Below, piece by piece: positions 44,457-52,680 of a stretch of 64,000 nucleotides of DNA. The DNA lies in contig NZ_AUGT01000022.1 in NCBI RefSeq assembly GCF_000422805.1, positions 1 to 64,000 of the forward strand. Reading direction: 5' to 3'. Position 1 is the first letter of the stretch. Each line of letters begins with the position of its first letter. Under the pieces are notes generated by a model. The model was not told the DNA's origin, searched no databases, and saw only the letters and a list, made by a program, of their open reading frames with translations. This DNA is from Nocardioides halotolerans DSM 19273. GTDB taxonomy: Bacteria > Actinomycetota > Actinomycetes > Propionibacteriales > Nocardioidaceae. A program made the position numbers and the translations under genes.

Positions 44457-45143
44457 ATGTCAGCTCTGCCTCGTGGCGCGACGGTCCGGCGGGACGCCGG
44501 CCTCTACGGCTACGAGCGCGCGCTGCGCCGCCACGGCATCGACCCGGTCGCCGGCGTCGACGAGGCCGGCCGCGGCGCGTGCGCGGGCCCGCTCGTGGCC
44601 GGGGCCTGCATCCTGCCGCCGGGCAAGGCCGGGATCGTGCCCGGGCTCGCCGACTCCAAGCTGCTCACCGAGAAGGCCCGCAACAGGGTCTACACCCAGG
44701 TGGTGCGCCGCGCCCTTGCGTGGTCGGTCGTGGTGGTGTCGCACGAGGAGTGCGACCGGCTCGGCATGCACGTCGCGAACGTCGAGGCGCTGCGGCGGGC
44801 GGTCGCCCTGCTGGAGGTGCCGCCGGCGTACGTGCTGACCGACGGGTTCCCGGTCGACGGCCTCGGCGTGCCCGGCCTCGCGGTGTGGAAGGGCGACCGG
44901 GTCGCCGGCTGCATCGCGGCCGCGTCGGTGCTGGCCAAGGTGACCCGCGACCGGATCATGACCGAGCTCGACGTCGAGTGGCCGGCCTACGACTTCAAGA
45001 CGCACAAGGGCTACATCACCGAGGTGCACAGCGCCGCGCTCACCGAGCACGGCCCCTCGCCGGTCCACCGGATGCGCTTCGTCAACGTCCGGCGGGCCGC
45101 GGGCCTGGAGACCGACATCGCCGGACTAGAGTCCGTCTCATGA
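44457..45143 (+). CDS. rnhB: Ribonuclease HII
   Basis: 228-aa endonuclease removing ribonucleotides from DNA hybrids. VAGVDEAGRGACAGPLV supplies the first catalytic Asp and Glu (DEAGRG). YVLTDGFPV and KVTRDRIM precede YDFKTHKGYITEVH. ATG 44457 follows lepB by 15 nt. Its TGA overlaps the ATG of a 26-codon ORF (ATGA). Confidence 0.95.
   Translation: MSALPRGATVRRDAGLYGYERALRRHGIDPVAGVDEAGRGACAGPLVAGACILPPGKAGIVPGLADSKLLTEKARNRVYTQVVRRALAWSVVVVSHEECDRLGMHVANVEALRRAVALLEVPPAYVLTDGFPVDGLGVPGLAVWKGDRVAGCIAAASVLAKVTRDRIMTELDVEWPAYDFKTHKGYITEVHSAALTEHGPSPVHRMRFVNVRRAAGLETDIAGLESVS
45127..45132 (+). promoter_or_regulatory. -10 for a leaderless 26-codon ORF
   Basis: TAGAGT near the end of rnhB, exactly 7 nt before ATG 45140. 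Confidence 0.5.
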
Positions 45144-45220
45144 CCACCCCACGAAACCGCGAGGAGAGGGCGCTTCGCGTGGCGCGCTCGCGCTTCCGCG
45201 GGGGCCCCGGAGAAGCATGA
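45140..45220 (+). CDS. 26-aa ORF bridging rnhB and the DUF2469 gene
   Basis: MTTPRNREERALRVARSRFR followed by GGPGEA. Its ATG overlaps the rnhB stop (ATGA at 45140) and its TGA overlaps the next gene's ATG (ATGA at 45217). It could be reached by re-initiation from rnhB or as a leaderless start from TAGAGT 7 nt upstream. Arg-rich and soluble. Most simply it is a leader ORF that delivers ribosomes to the DUF2469 gene; a functional micropeptide is possible but unproven. Confidence 0.5.
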   Translation: MTTPRNREERALRVARSRFRGGPGEA

Positions 45221-45528
45221 GCGCCGAGGATCTCGAGAAGTACGAGACCGAGATGGAGCTCACGCTCTACCGCGAGTACCGCGACGTCGTCGGCATCTTC
45301 AAGTACGTCGTCGAGACCGACCGCCGCTTCTACCTGTGCAACCAGGTCGACGTGAAGGCCCGCAGCGAGGCCGGCGAGGTGTTCTTCGAGGTGTCGATGA
45401 GCGACGCCTGGGTCTGGGACATGTACCGCCCGGCGCGGTTCGCCAAGACCGTCAAGGTGCTGACGTTCAAGGACGTGAACGTCGAGGAGCTCAACCAGAC
45501 CGACATCGACGTGCCAAAGACTCCCTGA
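45217..45528 (+). CDS. DUF2469 family protein
   Basis: 103-aa conserved actinobacterial protein (MSAEDLEKYETEMELTLYRE ... VSMSDAWVWDMYRPARFAK, in parts). No transmembrane segment; mixed alpha/beta composition with many aromatic residues. Function unknown. It is nearly always found next to rnhB in actinobacteria and is named only as DUF2469. GGAGAA lies 6 nt before ATG 45217, so it has its own Shine-Dalgarno as well as coupling from the 26-codon ORF. Confidence 0.9.
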   Translation: MSAEDLEKYETEMELTLYREYRDVVGIFKYVVETDRRFYLCNQVDVKARSEAGEVFFEVSMSDAWVWDMYRPARFAKTVKVLTFKDVNVEELNQTDIDVPKTP

Positions 45529-45591
45529 CGCCGGGCTGGACCAGCACGCGGGCCGCCACGCTCACGACCCTCCGATGGGAGCGGGGCACTA

Positions 45592-45637
45592 GTCCGTTCG
45601 GGCCATAGGAGCCCGGAAAGTCCCTCACGAACGGGAC
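45592..45637. terminator. Nested inverted repeat between DUF2469 and the Tad-like cluster
   Basis: GTCCGTTCG (45592-45600) pairs with CGAACGGGAC (45628-45637) with one bulge. An alternative inner stem pairs TTCGGGC (45597-45603) with GCCCGGAA (45611-45618). The two structures are mutually exclusive. It may be a terminator or a small regulatory RNA element. Confidence 0.4.
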
Positions 45638-45709
45638 CACCGGCCCTAGCCTCGCCGGGACGCCTTGGGAGGGGCGATCTCGGGCACGAGGGAGCACAGA
45701 AAGCATGTC

Positions 45710-46201
45710 GTGACAGCTGTCGGGAGGGCATCGCGCCGACGCGACCAGAGAGCCGCGGCGGCGGTGGAGTTCGCGCTGGTCGCACCGCTGCTGATGGTGC
45801 TGGTCTTCGGCGTGATCAGCTACGGCTACATGCTGAGCTTCCGCCAGGCGCTGAGCCAGGGCGCGGCGGAAGGGGCGCGCGCGGCCGCCGTCTCGTCGTA
45901 CCCCAGCGCGACCGACAAGGAGCAGGCCGCGCTCGACGCGATCAACGACGCCCTCGAGGTCGACGCCTACGGCATCAGCTGCACCGGCACGGCGAGCGGG
46001 TCGGCCCTGAAGAAGGACGCGGAGACGGTCGGCACCTGCTCGGTGGCCACGGCCGCCTGTGCCTCCGACCCCACCAAGGACTGCGTGACGGTCAGCCTCG
46101 ACTACCTCTACAAGGACAACCCGCTCCTCCCGAACTTCCCGGGTGTCGGGCTGCTGCTGCCCACGCACCTCACCTACGACGCCACGGCGCGGGTGAGCTG
46201 A
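45710..46201 (+). CDS. TadE-like pilus/secretion protein 1
   Basis: About 163 aa. A short basic N-terminus, then AAAAVEFALVAPLLMVLVFGVISYGYML: the TadE-type hydrophobic segment with a glutamate near its start, as in type IVb pseudopilins, followed by a periplasm-facing domain with four cysteines. Start uncertain: GTG 45710 (purine tract GGGAG about 14 nt upstream) or TTG 45665. TadG-like 1 overlaps by one base (TGATG). Members of this family are exported and anchored by the N-terminal helix. Confidence 0.78.
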   Translation: MTAVGRASRRRDQRAAAAVEFALVAPLLMVLVFGVISYGYMLSFRQALSQGAAEGARAAAVSSYPSATDKEQAALDAINDALEVDAYGISCTGTASGSALKKDAETVGTCSVATAACASDPTKDCVTVSLDYLYKDNPLLPNFPGVGLLLPTHLTYDATARVS

Positions 46202-47934
46202 TGCGCCGACGCGAGGAGCGCGGCGCGATCATCCCCGTGGTGGCGCTGCTGCTGGTGGTGCTCGTCCCGTCGAGTGCCATGGCGGTCGACCTCGGCATGC
46301 AGCGCGTGGTGCGCCGCGACATGCAGACGCTCGCCGACGTCGTCGCGCTGGACGTCGTGCGGCTGGTCGACGGGCGCACCGCCGCCCAGATCAACGGCGG
46401 CTACAACGGCCTGCCGACCCTGGCCACCGCCGTCAGCCGCAGCGTGGCCCGCAACGACGACGACGTGCTCGGCGACCTCCCGACCGTCACCGCCAAGCTG
46501 GCGCACATCGACACCGCGACGGGCCGCCTCGACGCCGACGGCAGCGGCGTCACCCGGGAGGTCAGCGGCGTCGAGGTCCCCAACGCCATCGAGATCACCG
46601 CCTCGGGCTCGGTGGACTTCGCCTTCATGCCGACCCACGGCTCCGCGACGCGTACGGCGGTCGCCGTCCCGGCGCCGTCGTCGTGCTTCCGGCTGGGCTC
46701 CTTCGCCGTCGGCGTCGACACCGCCCAGGCGGACCTGCTCAACCGGTTGCTGCCCGGGCTGCTCAACACCACCTCGATCAGCGGCACGCTCGCCGGCTAC
46801 CAGGGGCTGGCTGCCGCCAACGTGACCCTCCTCGACCTGGTCGGCGTCTCGAGCCTCGGTGTCGGGTCGCCGGACGAGCTGCTCAAGCTCGACGGGCTCA
46901 CGATCGCTCAGTTCTACGCCGCGATGGCCACGGTGCTGCAGAGCCACGGGGGACCGACCGCCTCGCTCACGCTCCTGCAGTACCTCAGCGCGCACGCCAA
47001 CGTGCTCCAGACGATCGCGATCAAGGACCTCCTCGACATCACGACCGCCGACTCGGCCGCGCTCGCCGCCAGCTTCAGCATCCTCGACCTGGTCACGGGT
47101 GCGGCGTACCTCGCGAACGGGTCCAACACGCTGCTGATCCCGGGGCTCGCGCTGACGGTGCCGGTGCTCAACACCGGCGCCACCGCATCGCTGGTCCTCG
47201 GTGAGGCGCCCAAGCTCGCGTGCGGCGGTGTGGGCAAGGCCAAGGCCACGACGGGACAGGTCGACCTCAACCTCACGGGCACGCTGACCGATCTCGCCGT
47301 GAACGTGCCGCTGCTCGGCGGTTTCACGGTCAAGAGCGCGGTGGCGAGCCGGATCTTCCTGGCCGGGGCCGAGGGCACGCTCACCAGGATCGTCTGCGGC
47401 GACGCGACCCTGGCGACGAACGCCGAGGGCATCGACGTCCAGGTGCAGTCGGGGCTCGTTTCGGAGCTGAAGGTGACCGCGGACCTGCACGTCAACGCGA
47501 CCCTCAACCTGGCCGTCGGCGTCGTCACCGTGGACCTCGACGTGCCGACGTCCGCGGAGACCCACGGCGGGATGTCGGCCGGGACCGTCAGCTTCCGGCA
47601 CCCGCCCGACGCCTACGGCACCGCCAAGCGGTACGGCTCCAGCGTCCTGGTCCCGAACGTGTCCACGCCGGGCGTCCCGGTCGGGGCGACGGTCAAGCTC
47701 AAGCCACTCATCGGTCCGCAGGTCACCGTCGCGGCGTCGACGATCCCCGGCCTGACCGCGGCACTCAGCACCGTGATCTCCACGGCCGTCGGGAACATCA
47801 ACAGCGGCCTGGTGGCGCAGCTCAACTCCAACCTGGCTCCCGTGCTGGCCCATCAGCTCGGCATCACGGTCGGCGGTGCCGACGTGTTCGCGCTGGCGCG
47901 GCCCAGCTGCAACGACCCCCAGCTCGCGGGCTGA
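46201..47934 (+). CDS. TadG-like secreted protein 1
   Basis: 577 aa. N-terminal RGAIIPVVALLLVVLVPSSAMAVDLG is a TadG-type anchor, followed by QTLADVVALDVVRLVDG, typical of the Flp-pilus TadE/G-like domain. The remaining roughly 500 residues are exported, rich in Leu/Ala/Thr/Val with repetitive NLLPGLLNTTSIS-like and LLDLVG-like segments, probably beta-rich. There is no von Willebrand domain. ATG 46201 overlaps the preceding stop. Role inferred as minor pilin-like or surface adhesin. Confidence 0.72.
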   Translation: MRRREERGAIIPVVALLLVVLVPSSAMAVDLGMQRVVRRDMQTLADVVALDVVRLVDGRTAAQINGGYNGLPTLATAVSRSVARNDDDVLGDLPTVTAKLAHIDTATGRLDADGSGVTREVSGVEVPNAIEITASGSVDFAFMPTHGSATRTAVAVPAPSSCFRLGSFAVGVDTAQADLLNRLLPGLLNTTSISGTLAGYQGLAAANVTLLDLVGVSSLGVGSPDELLKLDGLTIAQFYAAMATVLQSHGGPTASLTLLQYLSAHANVLQTIAIKDLLDITTADSAALAASFSILDLVTGAAYLANGSNTLLIPGLALTVPVLNTGATASLVLGEAPKLACGGVGKAKATTGQVDLNLTGTLTDLAVNVPLLGGFTVKSAVASRIFLAGAEGTLTRIVCGDATLATNAEGIDVQVQSGLVSELKVTADLHVNATLNLAVGVVTVDLDVPTSAETHGGMSAGTVSFRHPPDAYGTAKRYGSSVLVPNVSTPGVPVGATVKLKPLIGPQVTVAASTIPGLTAALSTVISTAVGNINSGLVAQLNSNLAPVLAHQLGITVGGADVFALARPSCNDPQLAG

Positions 47935-47987
47935 GGGTGCCGCGCCTCGTCCTTTCGGGCAGACGTGTCTAGTCCTGATTGTCGGTT

Positions 47988-48014
47988 CCCCTCCGTTTTC
48001 CGTACCCGGAGGGG
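47988..48014 (+). promoter_or_regulatory. Hairpin in the leader of the second TadE-like gene
   Basis: CCCCTCCG (47988-47995) pairs with CGGAGGGG (48007-48014), loop 11 nt. It lies in the 131-bp gap between the two TadE/G pairs and may be a terminator for the first or a leader element of the second. Confidence 0.4.
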
Positions 48015-48065
48015 TGAGGTCTGCAAGCCTTTTCGCACGTGAGGGAGCGGCTCGTAGGAGGATCT

Positions 48066-48719
48066 GTGCGTCAGCGGTTGGTTCAGAGACGCACGCGCGG
48101 TGAGCGCGGAGCAGTGGCGCTCGAGGCCGCCCTGACCTTTCCGATCCTGCTGCTGATCCTCCTCGGGATCATCGAGCTCACCTTCCTGATGCGCGACCAC
48201 GCGGTCGTGGTCTCCGACACCCGGACCGCCGCCCGCATCGCCTCCACCGGCGCCAACGCCGGCGTGGGCGTCTGCCCCAGCGGCTCCGGTGCGCCGCCGT
48301 GCGTGCCGGCCAACGTCCCCGCGCTCGCCCAGCAGGCGGCCGACGCCGTCCAGCGTGCCGGCTCCGCGATGCCGGTCGACCAGATCCAGTACCTCCTGGT
48401 CTACAAGGCCAACGCCAACGGCTACCCGGGCGCGGACAGCAACCGGACCATGCCGACGAGCTGCGCCGGCTACAGCAACTGCGTGATGTTCAAGTGGCGC
48501 GACAGCGAGAACAAGTTCCGCTACGCGAGCGGTTCCTGGATCTCGTCGACGATCAACGCGTGCTTCCCGGGCAACCTGGACCGTGTCGGCATCCAGCTCG
48601 TCGCCCGGCACAAGAACTTCACCGGTCTCTTCGGCAGCTACCTGACCCTCGACGACCACGCGGTGATGAACTTCGAGCCGCTGCCGGCCCAGATCTGCGC
48701 CTCGGGGGCGCACGCATGA
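48066..48719 (+). CDS. TadE-like pilus/secretion protein 2
   Basis: 217 aa. RGERGAVALEAALTFPILLLILLGIIELTF is a textbook TadE segment: a glycine before the mature A-V-A-L-E sequence (prepilin-peptidase-like site) and Glu at position +5. The exported domain contains six cysteines and NRTMPTSCAGYSNCVMFKW. GTG 48066 has a strong TAGGAGG 4 nt upstream. It overlaps TadG-like 2 by ATGA. Confidence 0.8.
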   Translation: MRQRLVQRRTRGERGAVALEAALTFPILLLILLGIIELTFLMRDHAVVVSDTRTAARIASTGANAGVGVCPSGSGAPPCVPANVPALAQQAADAVQRAGSAMPVDQIQYLLVYKANANGYPGADSNRTMPTSCAGYSNCVMFKWRDSENKFRYASGSWISSTINACFPGNLDRVGIQLVARHKNFTGLFGSYLTLDDHAVMNFEPLPAQICASGAHA

Positions 48720-50611
48720 CGAGTCCCCGCGGCCTGCTCACCGGCGCGCTCGAGCGGAGGATCGCCCGGCTGGCCGACAGCCGCAGCGACGAGGGCGGGT
48801 ACGTGACGATCCTCCTGGCCATCCTCGTGGCCAGCGGCTTCCTGATGGCCTGCCTGGCCATCAGCGTCGACACCTCGCGCTGGTACGACGAGATGAACCG
48901 CGTCCAGAAGGCCGCCGACGCCGCGGCGCTGGCGGGCGTGCCCTACCTCCCGTTCGACCTCACGAACGCCACCGCGCTGGCGAAGGAGGTCGCCAAGCGC
49001 AACGGCTACGACGACGCCAGCCCCGACGTGGTGGTCAAGGTCGAGATCGGCGACCTGCAGAGCCAGCTCAAGGTCACGATCAGCTCCCGCATCGACAACA
49101 CCTTCGGCGGGTTCATCGGCATCTCCGACACGACCGTCGCCCGCACGGCGACCGCGGACTACAAGGGCCCCGCACCCATGGGCAGCCCGTGCAACACCTT
49201 CGGCAACGAGCCGAACGGCGGCACCGCGGGGAGCTCGCCCACACCGACCGGCACGGCGCAAGGCACGTCCCCCTTCCCCAACTGCTCTCGCACCCCGACG
49301 TTCTGGGGTGTGCTCGAGGGACCGGAGACCGGCAAGGTGCAGGGCGACCGCTACTCGACGAGGAACTGCGAGTCCAGCGGCGTCGACGGCTGCACGGGCA
49401 CGGTCAACGACGAGTACGGCCCGAAGCTCTCGGCCACGTCGTCCACGGCGTTCGGCTACACCTTCGTCGTGAAGGTCCAGCCCGCCGCGGTCAACACCAA
49501 CATCAACCTGCAGGTCTACGACCCGATCATGCTGAACGTCGGCCAGTCGTGCGAGCTGCTCCCTGGAGCGAGCAGCTTCGGCTCGACCGGCAACGCCAAC
49601 TCCTGGGTGACCAACGCGGACGCCAAGAACCGCTACAGCAAGGACGGCTCGAGCACGTCGACGTACTGCACGGGCGACAGCTACGCCGGCAACGGGTCGC
49701 GGGCCAACCCCCCGCACGCGATGACGACCAGCTTCGTGCTCCGTCAGCAGGCCGACTCGCTCGACCCGACGGCCGCACCGGTGCAGAACGACACGGGTGG
49801 CAGCCCCTGCATCAAGCAGTACGGCTCGTACGTCAACCCTTCGAACACGGCGATCAGCGCCAACGTCTTCAAGTCCACCGGCGGCTCGACCTACAACGCC
49901 GACGTGGCGCGGATGTTCCACAACTGGGTCAGCCTCTGCACCTTCCGCCCCACCCGGTCCGGCGACTACTACCTCCAGGTCCGCACCAACGTGAGCCTGG
50001 GCGGCAGCGGCGCCGGCCTGGAGCGCTCCGGCAACATGGCGGCCGCCGCCCTGCAGGGCAACACCACCAGCGGCGAGGGCTCGAACGCGTTCTCCCTGAG
50101 GGCCGTCACCCAGTCGGGTCGCGAGAAGGACGTCGCCGTCGCGGGCTACGAGCACATGCCGATCTTCATCAACGCCGACACGGCGACCGCGAACTTCAAC
50201 CTGATCCGGGTGCTGCCGGGTGCTGCCGGTCAGTCCATCTCGTTCAGCTACTTCGACGCGGGCGACGCCGCGGGCACGGGGTCGGTCAAGGTGCTGCCGC
50301 CGACGGACGCGACCGGGTCCATCACCTCGACGCCGTTCCCCGGCAACTGCAAGGCCAGTGGCGGGTCCGCCGGGTCGGGGGCTACCCTGTCGAACTGCTC
50401 CGCGCCGCTCACGCAGTCCGGTGGCGTGTCGCGGAACAACGGCAAGACCGAGACGATCATCATCCCGATCCCGAGCGACTACACCTGCAACGTGAACTCG
50501 TTCGGCGGCTGCTGGTACCGCGTCCAGGTGTCGTTCGCCAGCGGCAGCGTGCACGACGTGACGACCTGGGACGCGACGATCATCGGGGACCCCGTCCGGC
50601 TCATCAAGTAG
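48716..50611 (+). CDS. TadG-like secreted protein 2
   Basis: 631 aa. A cytosolic N-tail of about 28 residues, then GGYVTILLAILVASGFLMACLAISVDTSRWYDEMNRVQKAADAAALAG (given in outline), the TadE/G-like Flp domain. The exported part (about 580 residues) is rich in Ser/Thr/Gly/Asn with many cysteines (CNTF, NCSRTP, CESSGVDGC, CELLPG), which suggests a disulfide-stabilised, possibly glycosylated surface protein. It ends with a beta-rich domain. No sortase motif. It pairs with TadE-like 2 by ATGA overlap. Confidence 0.75.
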   Translation: MTSPRGLLTGALERRIARLADSRSDEGGYVTILLAILVASGFLMACLAISVDTSRWYDEMNRVQKAADAAALAGVPYLPFDLTNATALAKEVAKRNGYDDASPDVVVKVEIGDLQSQLKVTISSRIDNTFGGFIGISDTTVARTATADYKGPAPMGSPCNTFGNEPNGGTAGSSPTPTGTAQGTSPFPNCSRTPTFWGVLEGPETGKVQGDRYSTRNCESSGVDGCTGTVNDEYGPKLSATSSTAFGYTFVVKVQPAAVNTNINLQVYDPIMLNVGQSCELLPGASSFGSTGNANSWVTNADAKNRYSKDGSSTSTYCTGDSYAGNGSRANPPHAMTTSFVLRQQADSLDPTAAPVQNDTGGSPCIKQYGSYVNPSNTAISANVFKSTGGSTYNADVARMFHNWVSLCTFRPTRSGDYYLQVRTNVSLGGSGAGLERSGNMAAAALQGNTTSGEGSNAFSLRAVTQSGREKDVAVAGYEHMPIFINADTATANFNLIRVLPGAAGQSISFSYFDAGDAAGTGSVKVLPPTDATGSITSTPFPGNCKASGGSAGSGATLSNCSAPLTQSGGVSRNNGKTETIIIPIPSDYTCNVNSFGGCWYRVQVSFASGSVHDVTTWDATIIGDPVRLIK

Positions 50612-50618
50612 CCACGAG

Positions 50619-50655
50619 TCGTCCACAACCGGCCGCACCCCGGAACTTCTCCACA
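50619..50655 (+). other. Two DnaA-box-like 9-mers
   Basis: TCGTCCACA (50619-50627) and TTCTCCACA (50647-50655), each one mismatch from the actinobacterial DnaA box TTGTCCACA, same orientation, 28 bp apart, between the Tad-like cluster and yraN. Too few to be an origin; may be chance. Confidence 0.25.
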
Positions 50656-50720
50656 GGTCGCTGCCGAGCGCTGCCCGCGCGTCGGCAGCAGCGGTGATCC
50701 TCCTTCGCAGGAGGTCACAC

Positions 50721-51092
50721 ATGACGACGACCGCGGCCAGCCGACGAGCGCTGGGTGCCTACGGCGAGGCGCTCGCCGCCCGCCTGCTCACCACCGAGCG
50801 CGGCATGCTGCTGCTCGACCGCAACTGGCGCTGTCCCGAGGGCGAGCTCGACCTGGTGCTGCGCGATGGCGACGTGCTCGTCGCCTGCGAGGTCAAGACC
50901 CGGCGCGGCGACCAGTGCGGGTCGCCCCACCAGGCGGTCGACCCGGTGCGCCTCGAGCGCCTGCACCGCCTGGTGTGGCGCTGGGCCGAGGAGCACGACG
51001 TCCGGCCCGACGAGGTCCGCGTCGACCTCGTCGCCGTGCTCCGCCCGCGTCGGGGCGCCGCGATCGTCGACCACGTCGAGGGACTGGCCTGA
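50721..51092 (+). CDS. UPF0102 family protein YraN
   Basis: 123-aa protein with the restriction-endonuclease-like fold: GELDLVLRDGDVLVACEVKTRR supplies the E-x-D and E-V-K residues of a nuclease-like site. Family function is unsettled; proposed roles are Holliday-junction-like nuclease or recombination helper. ATG 50721 has GGAGGT upstream. It lies 1 nt before comM, and yraN-comM-dprA is a conserved cluster for DNA uptake and recombination. Confidence 0.92.
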   Translation: MTTTAASRRALGAYGEALAARLLTTERGMLLLDRNWRCPEGELDLVLRDGDVLVACEVKTRRGDQCGSPHQAVDPVRLERLHRLVWRWAEEHDVRPDEVRVDLVAVLRPRRGAAIVDHVEGLA

Positions 51093-51093
51093 C

Positions 51094-52680
51094 ATGCCCT
51101 TCGCGACCACGCACACGGTGGCGCTCAACGGCGCCGTCGGCCACCTCGTCGACGTCCAGGCCGACGTCTCGTCGGGCCAGGTGGCGACGGTGCTCGTCGG
51201 CCGCCCGGACAGCGCGCTCAACGAGTCGCGCGACCGCTGCCGGATGGCGATCATCAACAGCCGATACGACTGGCCGTCGACCCGCCGGACCACGATCCTG
51301 CTCTCGCCCGCCGACCTGCCCAAGCGCGGCACCCATTACGACCTCGCCATCGCCGTGGCGGTCCTCGGCGCCACCGGCGTGGTGCCGACCGGCTCGCTGG
51401 CGGGGGTGCTGTTCATCGGCGAGCTGACGCTCTCGGGCGGCCTGCGGTCGGTGCCCGGCGTGCTCCCGATGGTGATGGCGGCCGCCGGCCGCGGCATCCG
51501 CCACGTCGTGGTCCCCGAGCCCCAGGTCCGCGAGGCGTCGATGGTGCCGGGCGTCGACGTGCTCGGCATGCGCTCGCTGGCCCAGGTGGTCGCCGAGCTG
51601 CGCGACGAGCCCGTGCCCGACGCCCCACCGGTCGCGGAGATGTCCGGGAGCCGGCTGCTGTCGTGGCGCGGCGACCAGCGCCGCGAGGAGACCGACCTCG
51701 CCGACCTGGTCGGCATGGAGGACGCCCGCTTCGCGGTCGAGGTCGCCGCCGCCGGCGGTCATCACCTGCTGCTCTCCGGCCCCAAGGGGTCGGGCAAGAC
51801 GAGCATCGCCGAGCGCATCCCCGGCGTCCTGCCCGACCTCACCCGCGAGGAGTCGCTCGAGCTCACCGCGGTCCACTCGCTCGCGGGCGCCCTCGACCCC
51901 GCCGAGGGCATGCTCACCCGGCCGCCGTTCTCCGCGCCGCACCACGACGCCAGCACCACGAGCCTGGTCGGCGGCGGCACGGGAGGGGTGCGGCCCGGCG
52001 AGATCAGCCGCGCCCACTGCGGCGTGCTCCTCTTGGACGAGTTCCCGCTCTTCCGCGCCGACGTCATCAACGCGCTCCGGCAGCCGCTCGAGAGCGGTGA
52101 CATCAGCATCGCCCGCGCCGAGGAGTCCGTCGTGCTCCCGGCGCGCTCGATCGTCGTGCTCGCGGCCAACCCCTGCCCGTGCGGCAACTTCCATCCCGAC
52201 GCCCGCGCGAGCCGGTGCACCTGCACCGAGGTCCGGCGACGCGACTACCGCCGCAAGGTCACCGGCCCGATCACCGACCGCATCGACATCACCCGCCACC
52301 TGAGCGTGGCGACGCCCACCGCCCGCCGCGACCCGCTGGCGGTCCAGGAGCCGACCGCGGCGGTGCGTGCCCGGGTCGAGGCGGCGCGGGCACGACAGGC
52401 CGACCGCTACGCCGAGCAGACGTGGCGCCTCAACGGCCACGCGCCGGGGCCCGCCCTGGCCCGCACGTGGCCGATGTCGCCCGAGGCCACACGCCTGGTG
52501 GACGACTGGCTGTGGTCGGGCAAGCTCACGCGCCGGGGCGTGACGCGGGTCCACCGCCTCGCCTGGACGGTCGCCGACCTGGCAGAGGTCGAGCGGCCCG
52601 GCACCGCCGAGGCCGAGGTCGCGCTCCGGCTCCGCACCGGTCAGCCCCTGCTCGCAGCGACCGTGCGGAGGGCAGGATGA
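51094..52680 (+). CDS. comM: Mg-chelatase-like AAA ATPase ComM/YifB
   Basis: 528 aa. An N-terminal Lon-like substrate domain (1-190, ATVLVGRPDSALNESRDR, KRGTHYDLAIAVAVLG) is followed by the AAA module with Walker A GPKGSGKTS and Walker B GVLLLDEFPLF. The C-terminal Mg-chelatase-like part contains a four-cysteine cluster (NPCPCGNFHPDARASRCTC). ComM is a bidirectional helicase promoting branch migration in natural transformation of several bacteria. It overlaps dprA by ATGA. Confidence 0.94.
   Translation: MPFATTHTVALNGAVGHLVDVQADVSSGQVATVLVGRPDSALNESRDRCRMAIINSRYDWPSTRRTTILLSPADLPKRGTHYDLAIAVAVLGATGVVPTGSLAGVLFIGELTLSGGLRSVPGVLPMVMAAAGRGIRHVVVPEPQVREASMVPGVDVLGMRSLAQVVAELRDEPVPDAPPVAEMSGSRLLSWRGDQRREETDLADLVGMEDARFAVEVAAAGGHHLLLSGPKGSGKTSIAERIPGVLPDLTREESLELTAVHSLAGALDPAEGMLTRPPFSAPHHDASTTSLVGGGTGGVRPGEISRAHCGVLLLDEFPLFRADVINALRQPLESGDISIARAEESVVLPARSIVVLAANPCPCGNFHPDARASRCTCTEVRRRDYRRKVTGPITDRIDITRHLSVATPTARRDPLAVQEPTAAVRARVEAARARQADRYAEQTWRLNGHAPGPALARTWPMSPEATRLVDDWLWSGKLTRRGVTRVHRLAWTVADLAEVERPGTAEAEVALRLRTGQPLLAATVRRAG

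Noticed and set aside
45705..45713. ATG at 45705 as start of the first TadE-like gene
   Set aside because: It is in another frame and reaches a stop after two codons (ATG TCG TGA).
50619..50655. Replication origin
   Set aside because: Only two imperfect DnaA-like boxes, no AT-rich region and no dnaA/dnaN genes.
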